From the NCBI GenBank assembly GCA_900768505.1, contig CAAGED010000052.1, positions 1 to 8,710 of the forward strand: a stretch of 8,710 bases of DNA. The letters are read 5' to 3'. A program made the translations under genes and the position numbers. The notes beneath the pieces are model-generated. The model worked only from the letters and a program-made list of their open reading frames with translations. It was not told where the DNA came from and did not search any database. Shown here in pieces: positions 1 to 6,961 of the stretch (its first letter is position 1; the number at the start of each line of letters is the position of its first letter). Source of the stretch: Lentisphaeria bacterium. GTDB taxonomy: Bacteria > Verrucomicrobiota > Lentisphaeria > Victivallales > Victivallaceae.

Positions 1-98
1 CATTGGTGAAACAATGGGCAGATTGATGTCTTTGGTAGGGTCTTTTGAAATGTAAAAGTAAAAAAACACCTAATATATACATCATCTGCAATTATTTC
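1..98. other. AT-rich leading segment, no recognisable gene
   Basis: Nothing identifiable is present before the truncated oxidoreductase. A + frame is open from base 2 and stops at 53-55 (ending MGRLMSLVGSFEM). It could be the C-terminus of a gene lying mostly left of the window, but 17 residues are too few to assign. The oxidoreductase frame itself has a stop at 71-73, so the missing N-terminal half cannot lie directly upstream in frame. Confidence 0.3.
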
Positions 99-688
99 AA
101 GCAACTTCTTGTCGAACCTTCGACTGCCCGGTGGAAGTGGAATCCAACTGCCCCTACTCCGCCCGCTTTTATTACCTTAATGAATATAACAACGGATCCC
201 GTCACTGGCCCTTGGACGTGGTAGCACTGCATCCGACCCGGGAATCACTCTGCGCCGCCCTTAAAAAAGGTCAATACGGCCGCTGTGTTTTCTCCTGCGA
301 CAATGATGTTGTGGATCACCAGGTTGTGAATATGGAATTTGACGGAGGACGTACCGCCAGTTTCACCATGACTGCGTTTACTCATCACGGCGGGCGCCAG
401 ACCACTATTTACGGAACCCGCGGTCAGTTAATTGGCGACAGCAGCAAAATTGAAATCCGTAACTTTCTGACCCGCGGCACTCGCACCATTGACACCAATG
501 CCACCGACGGCAATATCACCGGCGGTCACGGCGGCGGCGACAGTGGCGTGGTGGATTCATTTTTGGCGGCGGTTAGGGATGGAGATCCATCCAAGATTAT
601 TACCGGTCCGGACGTATCACTGGAGTCGCATCTGATGGTGTTTGCGGCGGAAGAGGCCCGCGCCAAGGATGAGGTGATCCGCATCTGA
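98..688 (+). pseudogene. Gfo/Idh/MocA family oxidoreductase, C-terminal fragment (5'-truncated)
   Basis: Family members are NAD(P)-dependent sugar or inositol dehydrogenases and related enzymes. They have an N-terminal Rossmann domain and a C-terminal alpha/beta substrate and dimerisation domain. Only the latter is present. The recognisable part opens with a Cys-rich segment, FDCPVE then NCPYSA, and continues with YGRCVFSCDNDVVDHQVVN, YGTRGQLIGD and GGGDSGVVDSFLAAV, all typical of this C-terminal domain. The C-terminus looks natural and ends at a TGA. Roughly 200 N-terminal residues, including the GxGxxG nucleotide-binding motif, are absent and the frame is closed by a stop at 71-73. An in-frame GTG at 131 would give 185 residues, but I see no ribosome binding site for it. 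I infer a dead remnant, possibly once part of the sugar cluster downstream. The alternative is an artificial contig join near base 98. The family call is firm; calling it a pseudogene is inference. Confidence 0.75.
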
Positions 689-718
689 AAAAATGCCCGC
701 ATCAGCGGCTGAAATAAA

Positions 719-750
719 CTTCAGGCTGGAGTCGGAAGAGATGTTTTTTT
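719..750 (+). terminator. possible weak intrinsic terminator after the oxidoreductase remnant
   Basis: A short imperfect stem pairs 719-722 (CTTC) with 735-738 (GAAG) and 724-726 with 731-733, across an A-G mismatch and a TGGA loop. Seven T residues follow at 744-750. The stem is weak and the T run starts five bases after it, so the call is tentative. Confidence 0.25.
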
Positions 751-818
751 ACAGGATTTGTTATGTTGTAAGAAAATTGAAAAATTTCCGCCCGGTCTGA
801 AGTATTTTATCACATTGT

Positions 819-847
819 TTGTCAACGGTGTAAAATTAGCATAAAAA
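819..847 (+). promoter_or_regulatory. possible sigma-70-like promoter for the alpha-galactosidase gene
   Basis: TTGTCA (819-824) lies 17 bases before TAAAAA (842-847). This gives an untranslated leader of roughly 90 bases before the start at 945. The -35 is fair and the -10 poor. It was chosen because the 256-base gap and possible upstream terminator suggest that transcription restarts here. Confidence 0.3.
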
Positions 848-944
848 GCATTTTTCAACTTGCATTGCCAATAAAAAAAGATATTTTTGGGATAGGCGGA
901 AAATTCTAAAATCAGGCAGAAAAAATATTTCAGAGGAGCAAATT

Positions 945-2606
945 ATGGGATTATACAAAATTGAAACCTTCAACGCAGCCGAGGAGCTGATTCGCAGTGA
1001 AGAGCAGGTTTTCGAAATCGGCGGCAAATTTCGTTTTCGCGTGAGTGACCGCCTGCGCCAGGAGGCCGGATCCCGCATTACCATAAAAACCCAAATACCG
1101 ATTTACGACCTTCACGGTTACTGGAATCCGGATTTGGATCGTCCACGGATGAAACTGGATTGGTACTTTGAATTTTACTCGGCCTTGAATAAAAATTTCC
1201 CTTTCATCACCTTTTTTAACGTGTCTCACCAAAACCGCTGCTCCATTTGGAGTAACAACGGCATTGACGACGCACTCTTTAAATTCAGTATGAACCAGGA
1301 GGCCGGCTGCTTTAATGTGGCAATTACTTACACATTAGCTCCCGAAACTCAGGAGTTCGAGATTAACTTTGACTTTTCTGAACGCCCATGGAGCGAAGTA
1401 TTGGACGAGTGCCGGGAAGCCTTGAAGCCGGCAACTACATTAAGTTACCCGGAGACGGCTTGGCAGCCGGTCTTCTGCACCTGGTATGCGGTTCATGCCG
1501 ATTTCGATTCCGACTGGTTGCGGCAGTGTGCAAAATCAGCCGCCAAATTGGGCTTCTCATCATTCATCGTGGACGACGGCTGGAGCTACCCGGAACACAA
1601 ACGGGTTTCACCGCAAACACTGCCAAGCTGGTACAAGGACATTGGGGACTGGCGGGTTTGTCCAGAAAAACTGGCAGATTTCAAGAGTGTGGTAACCGAA
1701 GCCCAGGCCGCCGGGTTAAAATACATGTTGTGGGTAGCACCGTTTTTTGTAGGTGACAACCACATAAATACTGATGAAAAATTAATTTGGCGTCAGACAA
1801 AAAGCAACGGGTGTTGTTCTCCCGCGGGCGAATATGCGGCCAAGGCCATGGAACAAATTGTTAATTTAATGCGGGATTATAATTTAAACGGAGTAAAAAT
1901 TGATTTTTTGGATTCAGCCGTGGCGGATTTAAATACTCCACTGGGACGGGAGGCCAATACATACATCACGGAACTCTCCGCCGCCATCCGGGCAGTGAAG
2001 CCAGATGCCATGATGGAGTATCGGCAGCATTATATCTCCCCATGCTTATTGGATAAAGCGACCCAGTTCAGAGCCGGTGATGTACCCTTTGATTTTGTGG
2101 AAAACCTGATGCGCATCGCCGCCATCCGGCTCAGTGTGGGAGACGGCGTACCGGTTCACGCCGATCCGGCCTACTGGCGCGATGATGAGTTGGATGAAAA
2201 TGTCTCCCGGCATTTGATTGCCGCCATCAACGCAGTACCGATGCTCTCAATGGATTTGGACAAAATATCCGCCGGACATCGCCAGATAATCAAACATTGG
2301 ATCAACTTCTACAAGACGAAGCTGCCAACATTTCAGAAGGGTCACTGGACCATCAAATATAAGGGCGAACTTGTCTCATACATTGCAGTCAACGATGGCA
2401 GGGAGGCAGTTATAACTCTTTGCGATGAACTGCGTCTGCCGGAGGCAATGAACGACATGAACGAATTAGACGAAGTCGCCGTGCTGAACATTTCACCATC
2501 TCCGGTAAAATTCGAATACGGCGAGGTTTTCGATTGCATGGGCAACAAACTCGAAAGCAAATATATTCCGGTCGGAGGGCGCGGATTAATTGCCCTGGCA
2601 CGGTAG
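945..2606 (+). CDS. GH36-type alpha-galactosidase-like glycoside hydrolase
   Basis: This is a retaining alpha-glycosidase of clan GH-D (melibiase fold), expected to release terminal alpha-galactose or a related alpha-linked sugar. Of its 553 residues, about 1-165 form an N-terminal beta domain. The (beta/alpha)8 barrel, about 170-440, starts at PVFCTWYAVH. A small C-terminal beta domain ends the protein. Barrel motifs visible are FIVDDGWS (Asp210, Asp211, Trp213), LWVAPF, and VKIDFLD with Asp320 in the K-x-D position of the family nucleophile. RAGDVPFD places Asp379 at the R-x-x-D general acid/base position. The start is supported by GAGGAG (933-938) six bases before the ATG. No signal peptide or membrane segment is visible, so the enzyme is probably cytoplasmic and acts on imported oligosaccharide. 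It is shorter than many ~700-residue GH36 enzymes, mainly because of compact beta domains. It lies 33 bases before the ADP-ribosylglycohydrolase-like gene and is probably cotranscribed with it. Family and catalytic residues are well supported; the exact substrate (alpha-Gal, alpha-GalNAc or other) is not. Confidence 0.88.
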   Translation: MGLYKIETFNAAEELIRSEEQVFEIGGKFRFRVSDRLRQEAGSRITIKTQIPIYDLHGYWNPDLDRPRMKLDWYFEFYSALNKNFPFITFFNVSHQNRCSIWSNNGIDDALFKFSMNQEAGCFNVAITYTLAPETQEFEINFDFSERPWSEVLDECREALKPATTLSYPETAWQPVFCTWYAVHADFDSDWLRQCAKSAAKLGFSSFIVDDGWSYPEHKRVSPQTLPSWYKDIGDWRVCPEKLADFKSVVTEAQAAGLKYMLWVAPFFVGDNHINTDEKLIWRQTKSNGCCSPAGEYAAKAMEQIVNLMRDYNLNGVKIDFLDSAVADLNTPLGREANTYITELSAAIRAVKPDAMMEYRQHYISPCLLDKATQFRAGDVPFDFVENLMRIAAIRLSVGDGVPVHADPAYWRDDELDENVSRHLIAAINAVPMLSMDLDKISAGHRQIIKHWINFYKTKLPTFQKGHWTIKYKGELVSYIAVNDGREAVITLCDELRLPEAMNDMNELDEVAVLNISPSPVKFEYGEVFDCMGNKLESKYIPVGGRGLIALAR

Positions 2607-2639
2607 AGATTAACCCACCCTAAACATTATGGATTTTTC

Positions 2640-4754
2640 ATGATTGATAATTACGAAAAGCAGGTGTATGCCGGATTGCTCGGCAAGGTTATCGGGGTAT
2701 ATTTAGGGCGTCCCTTTGAAGGCTGGAGCAAGGAGGCCATCCAAAAAAAGTTCGGTCTCATCCGCAATTATGTCAATGCACAATGCAATATGCCGATTGT
2801 ACTGATTGACGATGATATTTCCGGCACTCTTACATTTGTCCGGGCGCTGGCGGATTCCGGCTTGTACGCCGATACGCCGCCGGATTTTTACGGCAAAACC
2901 TGGTTGAATTATCTCTTCGAGAATCAAACCATTCTCTGGTGGGGCGGCGTGGGGCATTCCACGGAACATACGGCATTTTTCCGGCTCAAATCAGGGTTCC
3001 CCTCACCCCAATCAGGTTCAATGGAGCTGAACGGTCAAGTGGTATTCGAGCAAATCGGAGCGCAGATTTTTATTGACTGCTTCGGCATGGTTGCTCCCGG
3101 ACGCCCCGGTTTAGCAGTAAAACTGGCCTCCGACGCGGCAAGAGTATCCCACGACGGCGAGGCAGTTTATGCGGCAATGGTGGTGGCGGCGATGGTGAGT
3201 CTGGCTTTTGAAGAAAAAAATATGAATAACTTGCTGGATGCGGCAATAAAGTTCATTCCCGCCGATTCCTTAATTGCTCAAGTTCATTCAGACGTACGGC
3301 GTTGGTGTGCATTCGACGGCGACTGGGAAAAAACCTACACCCGCATCGCCGATAAATACGGTTATCAAATTTACGGCGGCAACTGCCACGTCATCCCCAA
3401 TCATGCCTTGATGGTAATGGCCTGGAGTTACGGGCAAAACGATTTTGCACGCACCATGTCCATAATTCAAACTGCGGGGTGGGATACCGACTGCAACGGA
3501 GCCAATGTCGGATGCGTGACGGCGCTGATGACGGGGTTGGAAAATATAAATACCGAGATTGATTACCAGACGCCATTTGCCGACCGGCTGATAATTCCAA
3601 CAGCGGAGGGCACTCACTCCTGCAGCGATGTTTGGCGGGAAAGTTGTTTCATTGCCGGAATCGCCCGCCGGATAATGAATTATCCGCAACCTGCGCCTTG
3701 CAAAAACGGTGCATATTTTAATTTTTACATGCCCAACTCCCGCCACGGCTTCATGCCAGTCCAGGCAAACGTGAAATCCGGAGTCATCCCTTGCGAAACC
3801 GCAAGCATCCCCTCGCCCTCCAATGAAGGAAACGCATTATTAATCCGGGTTCCGGCTGGCACACCACATGGCAGCGCCAGGATCGTCACCCCGCTTACCG
3901 GAAACAACACATTGGGCAATTACGGCTGCCAGAGTACACCCGTACTCTACAATCAGATGCGCGTGATAGTGGGGGGCAAAAATTTGGGTTCACAGGCCGA
4001 AATCCGTCTGGGAGTGAGCCGCTTCGAATGGGAGAATTCCGGAAGCGAGTTTTTGTATTCTCCGGTAAAAACGGTAAAATCCGGCGAGGAATTTGTTATG
4101 GAGTGGCAAATCACCGGCGTTGCCGGAGATGTTCTTAAAGAGCTGGCGGTGGAACTTATGAATAAATCAGCCAACCGGAAGGAGCTGGTGATTGACTGGA
4201 TTGATTTCCGTGGTGCAGCCGAGTTGGAATTATCAAATTCAATCAAAATAATACACAATGCCAAGGATATTCCGGGGTGGATAAGCAATCCGGATTTAAT
4301 TCGGGGTAAATTTTCCGACGACCGGCAGGAGTTGACTCATTTCGGTAAAAATTATGAGACCGGTTTTTTAGTTACCGGCAATTTAAGTTGGCCCGGAGTG
4401 TTGCTGAGTTGTCAATTTAAAATTCATGCGGCCAATCATGCCGGTATAATTTTTGCTTATCAGGGTTGCGAACGATATTACGCGCTTCAAATGAGCCGAA
4501 AAACGTTGTCAGTGGTAAAACATTTTTACGGCGTGGAGGAAAAATTATACAGTTGCGGGCATAACTTGAAATTGGATCAACTTTATGATATTGCGTTGAC
4601 ACTTCAAGGCGGGCAATTACAAATCCAGCTTTCCGAAAAGCAGAAAATTCAATCAAAAATCGCCGGTAATCTCTCCGGCGGGTGTGGATTTTATGTAGAA
4701 AAAGGGGTGGCCGGTTTCCGTAATTTAAGGTTAAAAGTGTTGGACACCCAATAA
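2640..4754 (+). CDS. ADP-ribosylglycohydrolase family protein with C-terminal beta-sandwich domains
   Basis: The N-terminal ~330 residues match the ADP-ribosylglycohydrolase (DraG/ARH) fold, an all-helical hydrolase with a metal centre. It has GLLGKVIGVYLGRPFEG near residue 13, LIDDDISGT with Asp57-59 at the first metal site, GVGHSTEHTAFF at 104-115, and GWDTDCNGANVG with Asp282 and Asp284 at the second site. Known ARH enzymes cleave N- or O-glycosidic bonds to ADP-ribose. Here the first site reads DDD rather than the usual W/T-DDT, and the neighbour is an alpha-galactosidase, so a sugar-catabolic glycosidase role is possible but inferred. About 370 further residues follow: a beta-rich region (about 385-525) and a terminal region (about 535-704) that looks like a concanavalin/LamG-type sandwich, with YETGFLVTGNLSW and GIIFAYQGCERYYALQMS. 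Typical ARH proteins have about 300-360 residues, so this is a large multidomain version. No signal peptide is visible. The ATG at 2640 has no clear Shine-Dalgarno, which suggests coupling to the gene 33 bases upstream. Confidence 0.82.
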   Translation: MIDNYEKQVYAGLLGKVIGVYLGRPFEGWSKEAIQKKFGLIRNYVNAQCNMPIVLIDDDISGTLTFVRALADSGLYADTPPDFYGKTWLNYLFENQTILWWGGVGHSTEHTAFFRLKSGFPSPQSGSMELNGQVVFEQIGAQIFIDCFGMVAPGRPGLAVKLASDAARVSHDGEAVYAAMVVAAMVSLAFEEKNMNNLLDAAIKFIPADSLIAQVHSDVRRWCAFDGDWEKTYTRIADKYGYQIYGGNCHVIPNHALMVMAWSYGQNDFARTMSIIQTAGWDTDCNGANVGCVTALMTGLENINTEIDYQTPFADRLIIPTAEGTHSCSDVWRESCFIAGIARRIMNYPQPAPCKNGAYFNFYMPNSRHGFMPVQANVKSGVIPCETASIPSPSNEGNALLIRVPAGTPHGSARIVTPLTGNNTLGNYGCQSTPVLYNQMRVIVGGKNLGSQAEIRLGVSRFEWENSGSEFLYSPVKTVKSGEEFVMEWQITGVAGDVLKELAVELMNKSANRKELVIDWIDFRGAAELELSNSIKIIHNAKDIPGWISNPDLIRGKFSDDRQELTHFGKNYETGFLVTGNLSWPGVLLSCQFKIHAANHAGIIFAYQGCERYYALQMSRKTLSVVKHFYGVEEKLYSCGHNLKLDQLYDIALTLQGGQLQIQLSEKQKIQSKIAGNLSGGCGFYVEKGVAGFRNLRLKVLDTQ

Positions 4755-4761
4755 TTTGTGT

Positions 4762-4793
4762 AAAAAAAATAATCGTATTAGTTGATTTTTTTT
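4762..4793. terminator. A/T-only inverted repeat between operon and next gene, possible weak terminator
   Basis: Eight A residues (4762-4769) plus T4770 pair with A4785 plus eight T residues (4786-4793) around a 14-base loop. The stem has no G-C pairs, so it would terminate weakly at best. The T run also overlaps the spacer of the promoter for the next gene. Confidence 0.25.
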
Positions 4794-4810
4794 AATACTG
4801 GGATTATATT
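4782..4810 (+). promoter_or_regulatory. sigma-70-like promoter for the SDR gene
   Basis: TTGATT (4782-4787) is separated by exactly 17 bases from TATATT (4805-4810). Transcription would start near 4817, leaving an ~84-base leader before the ATG at 4901. The monocistronic gene downstream, closed by its own terminator, fits a dedicated promoter. Confidence 0.55.
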
Positions 4811-4820
4811 AAATCATTGT

Positions 4821-4838
4821 TTTTACATTCTTGTAAAA
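4821..4838. promoter_or_regulatory. 18-bp palindrome at the start of the transcript, candidate operator
   Basis: Perfect 7-base arms, TTTTACA (4821-4827) and TGTAAAA (4832-4838), flank TTCT. It lies about 11 bases after the -10 element, a common place for a repressor site. The arms are A/T-rich and I cannot name a regulator. A small RNA hairpin in the leader is the alternative reading. Confidence 0.35.
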
Positions 4839-4900
4839 TGATTTTTAATTTGGATGATAGATATTTTATATACAATATGCTACAAAAACAAGGATTTCAA

Positions 4901-6025
4901 ATGTCAAAAATTTTTCTTACCGGTATTACCGGGTTGGTCGGACGGGCATTTACAGTTTCATTACTGAGAGAGCGTAATGATATTGAGCTTATATGTCTGG
5001 TCCGTTCCATGCATGGTAAAGGCGGTCTTCAGCGGGTTCAGGAAATTATCAGCAGTCAATGTGTTTTCGACAGTTGTCAGGAAGATACCGCGAAAATATT
5101 GAGTAAAGTAAAAGTTATTGAGGGTGATGTAGTAGATTTAAATCCCAAGGAACTGGCAAAAAACCCGTTGCTCAAGGGAGTGGATGTGGTTTTCCATTGC
5201 GCAGCCGACGTAAATTTAGGTAAGGATTTAACCGGCAAAACTTTCAAGATCAACTACGAAGGGACCGTGAATGTTCTCGGACTGGCGAAATTGTTGCAGG
5301 TAAAAGAGTTTCATTACGTCAGCACTGCTTATATAGCCGGCAAACTGACCGGCCGCGCTATGGAAGACACACCGATTGATTCAGGTTTTAACAATTCATA
5401 CGAAGAGAGTAAGTTCAAAGCGGAGCAGTTGGTTCGTAACTCCGGCATTCCGTTCTCAATTTATCGTCCGGCCATTATTATCGGCCGCCTCACTGACGGT
5501 CGCATTCTCAAGCCGCTGGCTTTCTACCGCATTTTGGAATTTATTGCAAAACTCAAGAAAAATGTCTGCGCCAAAAACGCTATTCCTGTAAGTACAGAGA
5601 TTGACCTAAAGGTGTTCTTCCAGCTGATTCCATCGGATTTGATTTATTTTGTGCCGATTGATTACATTCAGAAAGCAATTACCGCCCTCTTCCAGAAACC
5701 GGTTTGCAACCGCACCTACCATGTAACCGGTGACGCTCCGGTAACCACCAAGGAAATCCGTGATGCCATCTGCGAAGTATTGCACCTTAAGACCATTGAT
5801 ATTGGCGCAACAACCAGCAACGCTGAAGCCACGTCGTCCTTGATGGAACGTTTTCTGGGCGATTTGTTCCCGTATTTCTCCTCGCAAATTGTTTTTGACC
5901 AAACCAACGTCCGTGCCGGTTTGCCGGAGGGGGCATTGGATTGGACAGTGGGTAAAAATGGTTTGAAAGTTATGATTTCGTCATTCTACAAAGACTTTTT
6001 CCCGGAATTTGACTGGATCAAATAA
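4901..6025 (+). CDS. extended SDR, thioester reductase / male-sterility-type NAD(P)-binding protein
   Basis: This is an extended short-chain dehydrogenase/reductase. The nucleotide-binding motif is TGITGLVG at the N-terminus (Gly8, Gly11, Gly14). VDVVFHCAADVNL marks the fourth strand region. VSTAYIAG supplies the catalytic Ser/Thr (141-142). YEESK supplies the catalytic Tyr167 and Lys171. The segment order and the STAYIAG motif resemble the NAD_binding_4 group, which includes thioester reductase domains and fatty acyl-CoA reductases, more than sugar-nucleotide epimerases, though the latter remain possible. No carrier-protein or adenylation domain is attached, so the substrate is unknown. The frame is open further upstream, with ATGs at 4817 and 4877. 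The ATG at 4901 was chosen because AAGGA (4890-4894) lies six bases before it and because the protein then starts directly with the Rossmann strand (MSKIFLTG). It has its own promoter and a strong terminator, so it is probably monocistronic. No membrane anchor is obvious. Confidence 0.8.
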   Translation: MSKIFLTGITGLVGRAFTVSLLRERNDIELICLVRSMHGKGGLQRVQEIISSQCVFDSCQEDTAKILSKVKVIEGDVVDLNPKELAKNPLLKGVDVVFHCAADVNLGKDLTGKTFKINYEGTVNVLGLAKLLQVKEFHYVSTAYIAGKLTGRAMEDTPIDSGFNNSYEESKFKAEQLVRNSGIPFSIYRPAIIIGRLTDGRILKPLAFYRILEFIAKLKKNVCAKNAIPVSTEIDLKVFFQLIPSDLIYFVPIDYIQKAITALFQKPVCNRTYHVTGDAPVTTKEIRDAICEVLHLKTIDIGATTSNAEATSSLMERFLGDLFPYFSSQIVFDQTNVRAGLPEGALDWTVGKNGLKVMISSFYKDFFPEFDWIK

Positions 6026-6060
6026 TTAGCCGTTTTTATCGGTAACATAGTCATTTTTTA

Positions 6061-6096
6061 GCGTTTGAACTGCTTGGTTCAAACGCTTTTCTTTTT
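6061..6096 (+). terminator. strong rho-independent terminator of the SDR gene
   Basis: A perfect 10-bp stem pairs GCGTTTGAAC (6061-6070) with GTTCAAACGC (6077-6086) around a 6-base TGCTTG loop. TTTTCTTTTT (6087-6096) follows immediately. It lies 35 bases after the stop codon. Confidence 0.92.
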
Positions 6097-6176
6097 ATTG
6101 TTCTAAAAATAATTACCAAGATATTGAATAAAACATATAACAATAAAAATTTTTTATTAATTTTGCCAATAATTAC

Positions 6177-6310
6177 TATATAGGACTCAATCTCAGTGTC
6201 GTGCTTGATTTTTCAACTCGAAGTGATAAATTATGCTCCCGAAGAGAAGAGGACACAGAAAAAGGCATATATCCATATAAAATATGCCTCTGTAACCGCG
6301 TATATAGGAC
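6177..6310. repeat. 10-bp direct repeat in the leader of the PTS IIA gene
   Basis: TATATAGGAC occurs exactly at 6177-6186 and again at 6301-6310, 124 bases apart. The second copy supplies the AGGA ribosome binding site of the PTS gene. The 114 bases between the copies contain a hairpin but no terminal inverted repeats, so there is little support for a mobile element. Confidence 0.4.
6255..6293. promoter_or_regulatory. hairpin in the 5' leader of the PTS IIA gene
   Basis: AGGCATAT (6263-6270) pairs perfectly with ATATGCCT (6282-6289) around an 11-base loop. The stem extends through ACAG (6255-6258) with CTGT (6290-6293) across a four-A bulge. It ends 12 bases before the AGGA of the downstream gene, so it could affect translation. 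Read on the - strand, the stem is followed by five T residues and could act as a terminator for transcription from the right. No known riboswitch class is recognised. Confidence 0.4.
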
Positions 6311-6319
6311 AAAATTACG

Positions 6320-6961
6320 ATGAAAGAGTACATTGTTTCACTGTCTGAAGCAAATCTGCTGCTGCAACAACAAATTTGCTCCAAAGATGAACTATTGAGA
6401 CGTCTGTCAGCACAAGCAGCCAAACTGCCGACATTGGAAAAAATTGGTTTGAGCTCCAGGGAGATTTATCTGGCATTGCTGCAGCGGGAGGAAGAACTTG
6501 CCACCACGATCGACAACGGCATAATTTTTCCACATGCCAGATTGCCAATGCTTCACGGAGAGCCGGTAGTCATAATTGCCACCCTTGCCGGAGAATTACA
6601 TTTAAAAACTCCGGATGATATCCCGATAAATATTGCCTGTATGATATTAATTCCGGATGACAATCCAATGCAGGGGTTGAAAATTTTGTCCGCCCTCACC
6701 CGAAATTTAAAGGATCAGGAGTTTCGTGCCGTACTAACCAACGCAAAATCATTTTCTGATGTACTGCCCATGTTCGGAAATTTGGATGTATCCCGGATTG
6801 AAAGCCTGATGGCCGCTGATATTGCGTTGCCGCCGCGCTGTTTCGCCACGACGGATATGCCGTTGAAAGAGGCCACAAAATTGATGGTTCACTTTCATAC
6901 CAACGCAATACCGGTGCTGGATAATAATCGTTTAGCGGGTCAAATATCCAGTAGGCGGTGA
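6320..6961 (+). pseudogene. PTS EIIA (fructose/mannitol type) fused to a CBS domain, 3'-truncated
   Basis: Residues about 5-150 form a PTS_EIIA_2 domain. LSSREIYLALLQREEEL is followed by IDNGIIFPHARLP, where His72 is the expected phosphorylation site. MILIPDDNPMQGLKILSALTRNL and an FSDVL segment also fit the family. From about residue 172 a CBS domain begins (MPLKEATKLMVHFHTNAIPVLDNNRLAGQIS), the half-motif that normally continues into a second CBS repeat of an adenine-nucleotide-sensing pair. It stops after Ser210 with the non-homologous tail SRR and TGA at 6959-6961, where phage DNA begins, so the second half is lost. EIIA domains relay phosphate from HPr. Fusion to CBS without a visible EIIB or EIIC suggests a regulatory role (inference). 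The ATG has AGGA (6306-6309) ten bases upstream. The fragment may still yield a working EIIA domain. Domain calls are firm; the truncation is well supported. Confidence 0.8.

Noticed and set aside
1..135. Open - strand frame running to the left edge (RFDKKLLEIIADDVYIRC...)
   Set aside because: It overlaps the oxidoreductase remnant, has no recognisable motif or start signal and could easily be open by chance in AT-rich DNA.
2629..2643. Tiny ATG-GAT-TTT-TCA-TGA leader frame whose stop overlaps the start of the ADP-ribosylglycohydrolase gene
   Set aside because: Four codons without a ribosome binding site are most likely chance, although coupling by overlap is conceivable.
4817..4900. Longer N-terminus of the SDR starting at the ATG at 4817 or 4877
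   Set aside because: 4817 coincides with the predicted transcript start, neither ATG has a Shine-Dalgarno, and the Rossmann strand begins right after 4901.
6177..6310. Miniature transposable element (MITE) flanked by a 10-bp target duplication
   Set aside because: The interior has no terminal inverted repeats, and a 10-bp repeat in AT-rich DNA can arise by chance.
6184..6348. Open + frame from 6184 with a GTG at 6196 (about 50 residues) across the PTS leader
   Set aside because: It lacks an ATG and a ribosome binding site, runs through the hairpin and overlaps the start of the better-supported PTS gene.
6696..6947. Continuation of the capsid reading frame beyond residue 61
   Set aside because: This stretch is exactly antisense to the EIIA-CBS coding region, whose domains are clear on the + strand, so it is not capsid sequence.
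6940..6960. Prophage attachment site or Mu-type end at the host-phage boundary
   Set aside because: The phage side is the interior of a capsid gene, and no terminal repeat or integrase is visible.
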